Source: Cephalotus follicularis
Taxonomy: Eukaryota; Streptophyta; Magnoliopsida; Oxalidales; Cephalotaceae
NCBI GenBank assembly: GCA_001972305.1
Contig: BDDD01005104.1
Location: 1 to 64,000 of the forward strand
Length of the DNA: 64,000 bases
Direction: 5' to 3'
The translations under genes and the position numbers were made by a program. Of this stretch, positions 12,570 to 24,076 are shown piece by piece; within the stretch, counting starts at the first letter, position 1; every line of letters begins with the position of its first letter. The notes beneath the pieces were generated by a model that was not told where the DNA came from, did not search any database, and worked only from the letters and a program-made list of their open reading frames with translations.

Positions 12570-13099
12570 TGTGACCTACATCCATAATGCTTCACGACAG
12601 AAATGAAGATTATAAATTGGTTATCCCGTAAGGTCTCAACCATAACAAACAACAGCCATAGCCGTACCATACCCTTAAACCATAACCATATTCCATTTAA
12701 AATATAGGGACCTGCCATAAAGGATCACATGGGATCCATCCGTCAAAACCATTTAAAAACCATTTCCATAACCATAACCCTTTTCCATAACCATAAACCA
12801 TTTCCCTTTTTGTTGGTTCCTATCGGAGTTGAAAACAATGGAGAGGAAGTCTAACTAGGACATCCGCATCTAGATATCCCAATTGAGCTATCCTAACCAT
12901 TATTGAAAACCATTTGTATAAAAACCCATTTTTCTTTATGAAGCCATCATTATAGATTGATTTTGAAGATTAATTTATAGTTAAAAGGTGCTAAAATAAG
13001 ATTTCCATAGGTTACAAGGCCATAGGAAGGCTTCCTATGGAATCCATTTGGAGAGAAGATCATTAAGGTTGAAAACCGTAAAATTTGGCTAAACTAGAC

Positions 13100-13335
13100 A
13101 GGGGTTTTAGGCGTTGAAGCGTAAAGTCTAGGAGTCAAAACTTTGTGCAAGGCGTCGAAGCTTAAAGAACTAGGCCTTAAGCATCGAAGCATGCGTTAAG
13201 AGTCAACTGATGGAAACACATAAGGCGTCAACGCTTATAGAAGGCGTCAACGCTTATGTCCCCTTACCTCACAGAGTTAACGTGCTGCACAGAATGGCGC
13301 ACCAAAGCAAAAGCACCTAGGCGTTGACGCTTAAG
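13100..13335. repeat. CGTCGACG-type palindrome island, LTR at 11190-14142
   Basis: About six degenerate copies of GGCGTCAACGCTTA or GGCGTCGAAGCTTA occur here. Most have one or two changes from the perfect palindrome. Confidence 0.75.
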
Positions 13336-13931
13336 TCAAAAAGGTCGACGAGATGGGCACTCAGGAACACGCCAAAGTGCACAAAGAACAAGTTGACTCC
13401 CTGGGCTGCTGTCAATTGTAAAAATCATCCAAAAATCCCTCAAAATCTGTATAAACTGTTTTTAATTCAAATCAAAAGAAGCTAAAAGCTCCCACCATCA
13501 AAAGAAACTTAAAAACAGCTTTAAAACTCTTTAAAACCATGTCCCTAGCCCTTAGATTGAGAGAAAAAGGGAATTCGGCAAAAAGCTCCAAACCCTCCGA
13601 TTTCACTCAAATCTCCCTTTTAATTCATTTTTAACTATATCGATTACCCTAGTCCATCCATCTAGCATATATGCAACTGTCCATAACCATAAAACCATAC
13701 AAATCCATCCATATAAGGAGATCGGAGCATAAGTATAACCTAGCTTAATCAGCAGAGAACGGAGAATAGGATGCTTGAATCTGTATTATGCTTCTCCCTT
13801 CAGGTTCTATATGCTACCACGACTCCAACGACTGCTTGTTTGCTTGATTTCGAACACACTCTCTCTAACTCACTCTTTCTCTCTGTCACTCTAAAGGAAA
13901 TGAGAAGTGTATTGAGAATGAACTGAACCAC

Positions 13932-13942
13932 CTATATATAGG
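13932..13942 (-). promoter_or_regulatory. TATA box of the 11190-14142 LTR
   Basis: CTATATATAGG lies about 200 bp from the LTR start, the same spacing as in the A LTRs. Confidence 0.55.
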
Positions 13943-14142
13943 AATAGGCTCCCTTAGGCGAAAATCTCACAAACAATGGTCAGGTTCTACAGAGCCTCCC
14001 CTACCCATAAACAAGCATAAAAGTGGAAAATAGTATATATAATATACATTCCATGTCATCCATCAATACAATATTGTACAATACCATATAAATACAAGCA
14101 AGATACATTCCAATCCATACACATAAAATATTCGGGGCTGAT

Positions 14143-15091
14143 AACCCTGACCCGGGTTGTTGTTCCCTGATCTCTGGGATTTATTACTGCTCCCAGAACT
14201 CCTCCCTGTCTGCCAATATGAAAAAAAATAGGTCTATTGCTACCAGCCTGAATCTTCAAGTTACACAGTTCTTCAGCCACATACTCAAGCTCTCTGGCTC
14301 TGTTAGCCAGCTCAAAGAAAGACCTCAACCGTAGTGGCACTAGGTTCTGTCTCATTTATGGTCTGGGCATACTAAGAAATTTCGTGGTTTTCCTTGTCTC
14401 TGTGCTAACCATGTGATGAGCAATCCTTGCCAACTCAGTAAACTTGGCCTCATACTGGGGCACAGTCATGCTGCCTTGCATTAGACCAAGGAATTCAACC
14501 TCCTTCTTGTCAACCTTCGTCTCGGGAAAATACTTTTCATTGAACTTTGTAACAAACAAATCCCAAGACCTTACTATCCCTGATTTTTCCCAAGAAGAAT
14601 CAACCATCCTCCACCAATGCTCTGCCTCACCCAGTAGCATATAAGTGGCAAAAACAACTTTCTGCAAGTCTGAACACTTAAAAGAACCCAAAGATCTTGT
14701 CCATTTGCATCAACCATATCTTAGAGGCAATAACATCAGAATCTCCCATGAATGCTAAAGGATTTAGCTTCAAGAACTTGATCAAAGGATCCTTCCTGCG
14801 TGTAGAATGATCAACTGGTCTCTCTGCTATTTTTGCACATCCAGCTATTCTAGTAGCTGCAGCTTAACCTGATGCAGCCACTTGGCGCTGCAAGAGCGCA
14901 TTCATCTGGGTCGTAGTGGCATACATCTCCCTTAGGAAATCCCTTGGCTCTCCTTAAGCGAGTGCAACAAATTCTACATATGGTGCCATATTTCTTTCTT
15001 CTGGTTCTTCAATACCCTTATTAGCTCTGGTGCGTCTAGTCGACGACCCACCTTTGGCTCTTCTAGCAGTTCCTCCACGATGATATTCCAT
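14143..15091 (-). pseudogene. gag: Element A gag (truncated)
   Basis: The start ATG is at 15091-15089 (MEYHRGGTARRAKG), about 140 bp after the primer site on the minus strand. The retrotransposon gag domain follows at 14356-14691, with GEAEHWWRMVD, WDLFVTKFNEKYFP and EFLGLMQGSMTV. Downstream comes a Ser/Asn/Gly-rich region. Several stops and frameshifts interrupt the frame. The reading ends abruptly at 14142, where LTR sequence begins, so the zinc knuckle and protease are missing. Gag is the capsid-like protein of the retrotransposon particle. Confidence 0.88.
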
Positions 15092-15230
15092 ATCTACCTT
15101 ATATAAGAGAAAATGTTAGATGTCCACTTATTTAAACCATAATTCCAAAATAACTGAACAATAAAAATCTTATCCATAACACTTAATTCCAATAGCTAAG
15201 GATCATATCCTAGCATAGCCAACCTAAAGT

Positions 15231-15244
15231 AGCCTCTGATACCA
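15231..15244 (-). promoter_or_regulatory. Primer binding site of element A
   Basis: The minus strand reads TGGTATCAGAGGCT, the classic primer site complementary to the initiator Met-tRNA 3' end. Six bases separate it from the LTR end at 15251. Confidence 0.85.
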
Positions 15245-15494
15245 CTCAACTGCCCCAAACCACGGGAGGACCCCACGGTCCGACACGTGACATACCGTCT
15301 ATACGATCCATGTAAGCCCCGAGTTATGGATGTCCTTATTTGACTGTATTTATATAGAATTGTACCCTATTGTACTTATGGATGGTATAAATGGTATATC
15401 ATATTATGGTATTTTTCTCTTTCATGGATGTTTATGGGTTATGGGGGTTCGATAGAACCTAGGGTGAGCTTTTGGGTTTTTCACCCAAGGAAAG

Positions 15495-15505
15495 CTATAT
15501 ATAGG
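15495..15505 (+). promoter_or_regulatory. TATA box of LTR F1
   Basis: CTATATATAGG sits about 185 bp from the LTR start and is followed by a leader with short CT tracts. Confidence 0.55.
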
Positions 15506-16084
15506 CGACCTGACTCTTCTATTCTTATTCCATTTTCTCATTTCACTTTCTAGAGAGATAGTGAGAGAAGGAGTTAGAGGGATGGAGGTCAGAATCAAGC
15601 AAGGAAGGAGACTTTGGATTCGTGGCGGAATATAGAACTTAAAGGAAGGATTCGATCAGGGATTCAATAGCCAATCCTTCCAGATTTGCATCTCAACAGT
15701 TTTGAAGTAGGTTATATATATATATATGCTTTGAATTAATGCATATTACTACCTTGAATGAATTATAAGGTTATGGATTGATAGATCTATGCTAGATGAA
15801 TGAGTTAGGGTGATTGTTACGGTTAATAACGGATTAAAATGGAATTCAGAGAGAGAATTGAGAGTTTTAGGTGTATAGGCCTAATATCTTCTCTCTCTCT
15901 CTCGATTATGGACCTATGGGTATGGATCTAGGGGTTTAAAGTTGTTTTTAAGCTGAAATCGACCAATGGGGCTTATAGCTTCCTCTGGATCGAGTTTTAA
16001 AGGGATTTAAATGGATTTTGGGTTGTTAAACAACAGTATGGTGACTTACTACCAAGTCCGAAATCGTCAGCTCTTTAACCAAAA

Positions 16085-16300
16085 GTGTCGACGCTGTTCT
16101 TCGTTGTTGGCTGTCGACACCCTCTCAAACCATCGACACTTGAGCATAAACCGTCGACGCTTTGCCTAGTGCATGAACTGTCTACGCTTTGCTTTATCAT
16201 CAACGCTTTGGCTTAAGTGCATACACCGTCGGCACTTGGCGCCAAACTGTCGGTGCTTAGCCCTTAACAGTCGACTCTTTCGACTGAACAGTCGGTGCTT
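16085..16300. repeat. CGTCGACG-type palindrome island, LTR F1
   Basis: About ten variants of (c/a)(c/g)GTCGACGCTT, such as aaccgtcgacgctttg and gtgtcgacgctg, lie in about 215 bp. Confidence 0.85.
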
Positions 16301-18523
16301 AGAGCCCTATTTTTATACGAAATGAAATGGTTTCAACCCCAAACGTTTTTATCTTCAAATAGGTCCTATAGGAAGCCTCCTTAAGGACTTTTAACCAATA
16401 TGAACCCTTTTTTAACATAATTGATCTTCGAATCAATCTTTAAAGTGAATTTCAAGAAAGTTTCTTTTAAAGAGTTTTATTAACTCCAATAGGGACTGAA
16501 ATACAGATACGCTATGGTTGGACCTACGGAATCACCATTACGGACTAGAACCTTCGGGGACTAGAAATACGGAAAACGGTTTTGACAGATGGATCCCACG
16601 AGATCCTTTACGGGTAGGTTCCTATCCTTTAAAAGTGATTTTTATGGTTTTACGATCATGGTATTAAGGGTTTACGGTTAAGGATTACGTTCGTTATTGT
16701 ATGAGACTTAACGAGATAACCCATTTATAATATTCATCGCCATCATGAAGGTTGTGGGTGTCTGACCATATTACACAGGGGTTAATGGAACATCCCTTTG
16801 GAGGTGAACCTAGGGGGACACCGCATTGTGGATGTAATTACATAAATATGGTATGGAACGGAGTTACGGAAATACGGTACAAAATGGGATTACGGAAGTA
16901 CAGTACGGAAACGGAATAAGTTATGTTACGGTACGTTATGGTTGATGTGGTCAGTGTTATCTCGACCCCACTCAGCCACAACCCCAAGGGGGTGGGTAGA
17001 CGGGGGTTGCATTATCTCGGACCGAAGAGGCAGAGTGGTACTCATACTTTACAGACTATTTGTACCTATGGAATGTCTGTAGACCTAGGGTGTATGGATG
17101 GTAAATTCTATGATTAGGACTCGTTGAGTATGCCACCGCTTAGGGACGGTTGATATACCAACGTTGTCCACAATTGGCATTCATGCATTTCACATGCCAT
17201 GCATATTTCTGTATATATCTGCTCACTTCATTGCATATAGTATTATTTACGTAGTTGTGTTTGGATGACCCATTCTTGAAATGGGCACAACATCTAGGGC
17301 CGAGTACAGAGGATGCTTTGAAGTAAGACAAATCGGAACTCTAGGGCACATCTTGTGTAAGAGCCCTAAATATTATAAAATATATTTATTGGGCCTTGTG
17401 ATTATTTTCCCACTTTTGGGCTAGACCCGATAATTATGATATATTTAATTGGGCCTTAATGAAAAATAAATTATGATTCTGGGCCTTGATGAAATTTAAT
17501 TTATGACATCGGGCTTTGGGAACTATTTTCCTCATTGGGCCAATTTAATATGTGAAGGAATAGAAGAAGTGTTAAGTAAAGCCTAATTAGTGAAGTTAAC
17601 CCAAGATGAGAGGCTGGCCCAAGCTTGGCCAAGCCTGCAATCGTTGAAGAGAGTCTAGGAATTTCTGGACTCTTCCTCTCGTAATTATATAAGGCAGATG
17701 GTAGCCTTGGGACATGCTTTAGCCATTTTATCTTGCACAGTGCTTCTAGAGAAATCGGGAGAGTGAGAGAGTGAGAGGTAGAAGAGAAATGGGTGCTGTC
17801 CATAGAGCCCCCTTGTCCCCTGCACTTCAATAATATAAATACCCATTCTTTGGGAGCGAGATTTAGTGAAAGGAAGAGGAATTAGCAAAGCCCAAGTGTG
17901 TAGCAGACTTCTGCCTAGAAGAGAAGCCAGAATCTACGAGGAGAGGAGGAAGCGTCTCCGTTTTCAACCACCTTTCAGGTAGGTTACTCCATGTCTGAGT
18001 GCCTACCAGCTGCTGTGTGTGTGCTTGTTTGCCTGTGGTGCGCATTATTTGTTTGATTTTTGTGTGTGCTCTCTCTTGTACTTGTTATGCATGTTCATTA
18101 CTTTATTTAAGTATATATGTGTGTTATATAAGACAGGACTTGGCCAAGTGCACACTTACTCGAAACGTGCGTATTGCACGTGAACATCTCCCCTACCAAA
18201 ATGTGCATCCCTGATCTACAAATAAAACACTCGCACAAGGACGCTATGCACAGAGGCGAAGTGCTAGTGTTAAATTCCCTTGGCCGTGCGTCCGAGCAAG
18301 GCGAGGCGTCCGAGCTCCTCGCCAGCAGCACCGAGTCCCTCCTCGTCGTCGGTGCACTCCGTGCATGCACCCTAGCGTGCTGCGAAACGCCTCTGTTCCC
18401 ATGCCATGACTGCCCCGAGCTCCCCCGCCAATGCCCGGGGAGCTATGTGCCGAGGTGGTAGAATGCTAGAGACGCCTGGGGGAGAAGTACAAGAGGAGCC
18501 GGGGGAGAAGTGTCAGGGTGCCA

Positions 18524-18699
18524 GGGCTGAGCGCATGGACAGCCGGGGCCGAGCGCATGGACAGCCAGGGCCGAGAGAATGGACGGCCAGGGCCGAGCGC
18601 ATGGACAGCCGGGGCCAAGCACATGGACAGCCGGGGCCAAGTGCAAGGACTACCCGGGCTGAGCGCATGGGCTGCCAGGGCTGAGCACATGGGCCACCT
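18524..18699. repeat. 22-bp minisatellite, eight copies
   Basis: Eight contiguous 22-bp units of the type GGGCCGAGCGCATGGACAGC plus two bases fill 176 bp. Units 1-5 are nearly identical and units 6-8 are more diverged. Confidence 0.95.
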
Positions 18700-19407
18700 G
18701 AGGAGAAGGTGCCGTGCTGGGATACCATGCCGAGCTTCCCTGCTGTGCCGTGGTGCCGGGGGTGATGAGCCGGGGGAGACGAGAGCCTGGGTTAACAAAA
18801 CCAGAAGGGCAATACCTGGGAAGCCATACCCGTGGTGCCCATGCCGTGGAGCTGCCCATAACCTTCCCCTGCCATGCAAGCTCCTAGTGATTCCCTTCCT
18901 TGCGACCCAGGGACGCTCCCGGGTTGTATGCCATAGCTGCCATCCACCTGAGCTTCCTATACCATGAGCCGAACAAACCTCGTATGAATGCACTGCTCAC
19001 TGGTAGAGTTCACCAGTGTGTGCTATGGTGGGGAAGAAGAACAAAGCGAGCCTGCATGTCCCCTGCATGCATTTATAAAGAAAGAAATGGTATAAGGCTG
19101 TGCATGTGTCCTCGGCACGTGGAATTCATTGAATATCTACCTTGCATGTGTTAATGATGGAAATGAAGTATCAGTCTTGTACATTCCCTGGCCAAGTAAC
19201 GTGGTGAATGATCACCCACCATGCAGTTATGCATGCCTTGAGGTGAGCCTTATGCATGGGAAGTGCCATGCACAATGGTGAACCCTGGCCTGGCTTGAGA
19301 AATGGATTAAGGATACTAAAGAATAAAAAGGAAATAAGCCATGGAAGGAAATAGAAGTAGGAAATAAAATGTAAAAGGAAAAGATTTAGTTAAATGACCC
19401 TAGGTAG

Positions 19408-19635
19408 GTGAGCCCAACTGGGGAGAATTCCGCCGAGCAGGTGAACCTAAGGTGGTGAATTCCGAGAGGCAGGTGATCCTCGGGCGAACCGCCAATGGTG
19501 AACCTAAAGGTGAATTCCGCCAAAGCTGGTGATCCAAAGGGTGAACCGCAGAGCAGGTGAGCTAAGGGGCGAATTCCGCTCAGCAGGTGAACCTGGAGGA
19601 GAATTCCGCGGGCTGGTGAACCTAAAGGTGAACCA
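19408..19635. repeat. Degenerate GGTGAACCTAAAGGTGAATT tandem block
   Basis: About six imperfect units of roughly 35 bp alternate GGTGAACCTAAAGG and GAATTCCGC phrases. It is placed just upstream of the F2 stem-loop. Confidence 0.85.
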
Positions 19636-20130
19636 TGTATACTGATCAGACCATAGGATGATGATGATTATGCTATGGATTATGATCTGCATTCATGTAG
19701 GCATGCATATTTATATTTGTTTCTCTTCTGTTTGTTTTGTTTGTTCCTCTGGTATGTGCCCGTGTATGGGGTGACTTACACAACCCTCAGGGTTGCTGAC
19801 CCATTCCTTGAATGGGCCAGGTACAGGTATAGGTAGTGGAGGCACGTCGCAGCAGCGCTAAAGACAAAGGATTTTTGAGTAAGTTCCTCCTCGACAGTAC
19901 GCTTCCATGGATAAAGTTGCAAGAAAATAAATTATGTATTTATTTATTCTGGTTAATCGCAGTGTAATTTGTATGATTCGAACTGGGTCTGTTATCCACA
20001 CATTTAATAAAGGTTCATGTTATGATGTATTTTAAGTTTTAATTTTTATGGTCATTTATAATAATGATTGTACGGATTGCCACGTGTCGAGTTATGGGGC
20101 CCATCCCACGGTTCAGGGCGTGACATCTTG

Positions 20131-20690
20131 GATAGCAGTCCAATATTTGTTTTATCTACATTATATGAGACTTGGAGTGTATAAGAATTGATGTATTTTA
20201 GTTGTATTGACCTGCCAGCTTATGGCAATGCTACAGGAAATTGTTGATGACATGATATGTATATCGGGCTTATCTATGCATTTATTAAATGGATGTTTCC
20301 GCTTGCATATTTATGTATTAAAGTTTTAAATTATAGTGCATTTTGGATATTATGCTATGATTATATAGATGGATTGATGGATGGTTTGCCACGTGTCAGG
20401 CAGTGGGGTTCTCCCATGGTTCGGGGCTTGACAATCAATCCATATAATCATAGCATAATATCCAGAATACGCTACAATTTAAAACCTTAATAACCATACA
20501 GCGGAAAACCATTCAAACACTTCCATAACCAATCCAAAGATCATACATGATACTTAATGCATGTCTGAAGTACTGCCAAAAGCTGGCAGGTCGATACAAC
20601 GGAAATACAAAAGCGTTCTTATACAACAAGGCTTCTTATATAAGGTAGATAAAAGCAAACTGAACTGCAACTGGAAGTTCTGCTCTGTGG
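20131..20690. repeat. Large imperfect inverted repeat at the F1 / A-LTR junction
   Basis: The end of LTR F1 (20131-20380) and the A 5' LTR sequence to its right (20434-20690) are inverted diverged copies. Matching landmarks are gcataatatcca on both arms and the (c/t)tgcca(a/t)aagctggcaggtc phrase. The arms meet around a spacer of about 55 bp. It arose because F1 landed in opposite orientation near the end of a homologous LTR. Confidence 0.85.
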
Positions 20691-20803
20691 TATGGTCTAC
20701 CTTGTCACTTCGAGGTATCCAATGCACTCAACCCTAGATGTTGTGCCCATTTTGAGAATGGGTCAGCCAAACACAGCTATGTAGGCAATACTATATGCAT
20801 GGC

Positions 20804-20940
20804 AAAAAAAAAAAGAAAATAAAAAAAAAAGAAAAAAAAAAAACAAAAAAAAAACAAAAACAAAAAAAAAAAAAACAAAACATAAAATTAAAAATAAAAA
20901 AACAAAAAAACTAAAAAAAAAAAAAAAAAAAAAAAAAAAA
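20804..20940. repeat. A-rich low-complexity tract (137 bp)
   Basis: Nearly pure A with scattered C, G and T lies between tgcatggc and cattcaagg in the A 5' LTR. The related LTR at 11940-12200 has ordinary sequence at this position. Confidence 0.95.
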
Positions 20941-21216
20941 CATTCAAGGGGACAAACAATCCATAAGGAATAAGTACTACTCAGCCTCTCAAGCACGAGT
21001 TAGTACCTCCACTATCGACACATTCTCCATGTCGTAGCCGATAAAGCTGAGATAACATTGACAACGCCATCCATACCATAATACTAGTCCCCTTAGGTTC
21101 TATCACATAACCATTTCCATACCATAACATCCATACCATAATGCTAGTCCCTTAGGTTCCAGCCCATAACCATAATTCCATTTTGTACTCTATACCTATG
21201 GGTCCAGCCACAATAA

Positions 21217-21432
21217 GGTGTCTCCCAATAGGTTCACCCCTAAAGTGGGTTCCTAGAGGTCCCTTTAATACTCTGTTTCCATAGATCCAGCCACAATGCG
21301 GTGTCTCCCCGTAGGTTCACCCCTAAAGTAGGTTCCTAGAGGTCCCTTTAATACTCTGTTCCCATAGGTCCATCCATAATGCGATGTCTCCCCATAGGTT
21401 CACCCCTAAAGTGGGTCCTATAGGTCCATACA
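21217..21432. repeat. 83-bp tandem repeat in the A 5' LTR
   Basis: Units start at 21217, 21300 and 21383; the third is partial. The 3' LTR has about one unit fewer. Confidence 0.92.
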
Positions 21433-22045
21433 ACTTCCATACTATGTGGTCAAACACTCCTAACCTCCATGACAGAGTGAAGATTAGGAATGGGTTATCC
21501 CGTAGAGTTTAAAATAGTAACAACCATAATCCCTAGCCATAAAACCCTTTAATAAACCATAACCGTAAAACCATTTTACCATATTCATAAAACCATTTAA
21601 ACCATAAAACCATTGAAGCACTTTAAAACATAAAACTATAAAACCATGACCACAAAACCATTCAAAGGACAAGGACCTAACCATAAAGGATCACGTGGGA
21701 TCCATCCATCAACCATTTCCATAACCATCCATACCCTTTCCATATTACTAGTCCCCAAAGGTTCTAGTCCATAATGGTGTTCCCATAGGTCCAACAATAT
21801 CATGCCATATCCATATTTCGGTCCCTATCGAAGTTAATAAAACTCTTTTATTAAAACTTCATTGTAATTTCTTTTTGAAGATTGATTTGAAGATCAATTG
21901 TGTTATATAAGGGTTCACATATGTTACAAGGCTTTAGGGAAGCTTCATATAGAACCCATTTGAAGATAAAAGAGTATGGGGTTGAAAAGAGGTTGAAACC
22001 ATTTCATTTTGTACAAAAACATGGCACAAAGAGCAGACCCTTTAA

Positions 22046-22204
22046 GCAAAGCGTCGACTGTTAAGGCCATAAAGCGTCTAGGGTTTGGACAAAGCGTCGA
22101 CGGTTTGCCAATTCTTCTAAAAGCGTCGACAGCTTAACAGAAGCATCGACATTTCAAAGGCCTAAAAACATCGAAGGTTTAGACGAAGGCGTTGACGGTT
22201 TGAA
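22046..22204. repeat. CGTCGACG palindrome island, A 5' LTR
   Basis: Seven copies of AAGCGTCGACGGTTT and variants occur, one more than in the 3' LTR, with different point changes in the two LTRs. Confidence 0.85.
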
Positions 22205-22756
22205 AGATGCAGTACCAACGCTTCATCCTTATAGCAATTAAAAACTTGATTCAAACACCATTAATCCGTTTAAAACTTGATCCAAATGAAGATATAAGTC
22301 CCAATGGTCGATTATTACTTGAAAATAGCTTTAAACCCTTAGATCCATACCCATAAACTCATAATCAAGAGAGAGAAAGAAGATTGAGTAAAAGTCCCAA
22401 ATTCACTAATCTCTCTCTGATTTCCATTTTAACCCATTATTAACCATATCAATTACCCTAACTCATAAATCTAGCATGTATATATCAATCCATAACCCTA
22501 TAATCATTCAATTCCTTCAATGTGCAGAATTCAAAGCATATATGTAAAACCTACCTCAAAATTGTTGAGACGAAGAGCGGAAGGGATTTGTTGTTGAATC
22601 CTTGTTCTGATCCTTTCTCCAAGTTCCAAACTCTGCCACGAATCCAATGACTCCTTCCTTGGACGATTCTGCCCTCTCTCTCTCTAACTCTCTCTCTCAC
22701 ACTCTCTCTAGAAATGGAAAGAGTAAATGAAAATGAGAAAGAAATAGTTGAACTGC

Positions 22757-22766
22757 CTATATATAG
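22757..22766 (-). promoter_or_regulatory. TATA box of the A 5' LTR
   Basis: CTATATATAG lies at the same position as in the 3' LTR. A GA/CT-rich leader follows on the minus strand. Confidence 0.6.
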
Positions 22767-22940
22767 ACTCTCTTGGGTGAAAAACCCAAAAATTTTCTCT
22801 AGGTTCAATTGAACCCACACTATCCATAAACAACCATAAAAGGGAAAAAATTCATAATATCATATACATGTCATGCCATCCATCAATACAATACCGTATA
22901 AATATAATAAAATACATACATCCATAATGCGGGACTTACA

Positions 22941-24076
22941 ACGTGGCATAATCTTGACAAGACATATGGCAAAAAGCACTAGTAATGCAACACAGAGGGT
23001 GCACATAGCACATTCCACCCCGAATTCCCAAAGCACCTACACCACCTAGAGAACTCTTTAAATAAATGACCTCACTTGTCCCCTAAAAATAGAAAGGTGA
23101 CAAGGACACTGATGTAATCAAGACAAATAGCTTGAACTATACAAGCCTCATTCATACATTTATCCAAATATCTGATATAGCTCACCCATACTTTTTGGGT
23201 AATACTCTTTCTCTAGATACTGATCTAGACATCAAAGAGTAGCCTTGGAGAAAGCACTCCGAGTAGCTTTATCACCGGTTCTCTTTTTTCAAGCAAACCT
23301 TATTGATTGACACTCTCGAATCAGACCTTGGAATTAGATATTTACGTCGCCTAACCTAGAGAACTAAGTATTATAGAGCATTGAGAAGAAAAAATTTGTC
23401 CTTAATTAAGACATCCAGATTTTAACATCAATAGTCACATTAATTTGTTTTGATGATTAGAGAATGACTAACAAATTTGGTTAAATGTATAGTGCTTGAT
23501 TAAGTCATCAAATATTAATATGTTGATTGTTGAACATTTGATGATTATTGAGTGAATCAAAATGTTAAATATTTACTTTTGTTGATTGAAGATCTCTAAT
23601 TGTAAAAATCATGTTTCAATGAATCTTATGTTTTATCCTCAATATTCCTTGATTAAACTTTTATATGATGTTTTATAATCCCTTTTGTATTATCTTAATT
23701 TATGAATCAAAGTGCGTGTTGAGGTCAATTGGAATCATTATTGTTTGAGGAACAAAATATCAAAGTGTTTTATCGAGATGAAAAAAGACCCTCTCATTAT
23801 GGTGAAGTCCCCACTTTTCAAACAAAAATGAGACATTTTTTTGGAAAACCCTCTTTCAATAAATAGGAGATTATGCGTAAGTCCCCTATATGGGTCTGCA
23901 GCTTGCCAAATCAGATTTTTAAATTGCTTATATGGTCATATCTTGTCTCCAACAACTATATTGTATAAATTGCTATAAATTCAATCCAAAAAAACTATCC
24001 TATTACAAAAATCAAACAAAAATCATTTTAACACAAATCAAAAGCTCAAAAGTCATTAAAAAGAGGAAATCTATAA
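22941..24076. other. Unrecognised AT-rich stretch, no gene seen
   Basis: No open frame with a known motif, no LTR boundary and no obvious repeat is seen. It may be pre-insertion genomic DNA next to element A, or an old decayed repeat. Confidence 0.5.

Larger units (their letters stand above)
11190..14142 (-). mobile_element. Tekay-type LTR lying between gag and RT of element A
   Basis: The minus-strand reading starts near 14142 with AGCCCCGAATATT, has a TATA box (13932-13942), a CT-rich leader, a palindrome island, an 84-bp tandem block and the GACCCAT stem-loop at 11906-11930. This is the same layout as the other A-type LTRs. The expected TGTA start is replaced by TATC, and no TGTCA end is seen before the gap. 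The part 11190-11630 does not align with the other LTRs. It could be a truncated insertion, or the junction of two elements after deletion. Confidence 0.65.
17356..20125 (+). mobile_element. Solo LTR F2 nested in LTR F1
   Basis: It starts TGTAAGAGCCC at 17356 and ends CAGGGCGTGACA at 20125, flanked by a perfect target duplication tcttg (17351-17355 and 20126-20130). Length is 2770 bp. The middle (18260-18960) is unusually GC-rich and repetitive, the 3' third has a GGTGAAC-type tandem block, and a GACCCATT stem-loop lies at 19797-19820. Long open frames across the GC-rich part have no recognisable domain. Confidence 0.93.
15311..20433 (+). mobile_element. LTR F1 inserted in the A 5' LTR, itself split by F2
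   Basis: The LTR starts TGTAAGCCCCGAG at 15311 and ends GGGGCTTGACA at 20433. Flanks are atcca (15306-15310) and atcaa (20434-20438), one mismatch. The body is 15311-17355 plus 20131-20433, about 2.35 kb. It is a diverged relative of the A LTR in opposite orientation: same TATA box, leader, palindrome island and stem-loop. No internal genes remain. Confidence 0.85.
15251..22940 (-). mobile_element. 5' LTR of element A, split by LTR F1
   Basis: The LTR runs on the minus strand from TGTAAGTCCCGC at 22940 to GGGGCA at 15251. The insertion 15311-20433 is not part of it. With that removed, the pieces 20434-22940 and 15251-15310 make a 2.57-kb LTR matching the 3' LTR. It contains a TATA box (22757-22766), a palindrome island, an 83-bp tandem block, an A-rich tract and the GACCCATT stem-loop (20742-20768). 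The outer target duplicate should be acgtg (22941-22945); its partner is outside the window. Confidence 0.85.

Noticed and set aside
12312-12587. 91-residue frame with three 28-residue repeats
   Set aside because: The 84-bp LTR tandem unit is divisible by three by chance, and the sense strand of this LTR is the other one.
18466-18993. Open frame of 175 residues with repetitive sequence
   Set aside because: It is produced by the 22-bp minisatellite in solo LTR F2, with overlapping frames on both strands.
20130-20690. Miniature inverted-repeat transposon
   Set aside because: The arms are explained by two LTRs of related families in opposite orientation, with target sites on F1.
20763-20996. 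Phenylalanine-rich protein
   Set aside because: It is the translation of the antisense of the A-rich tract.
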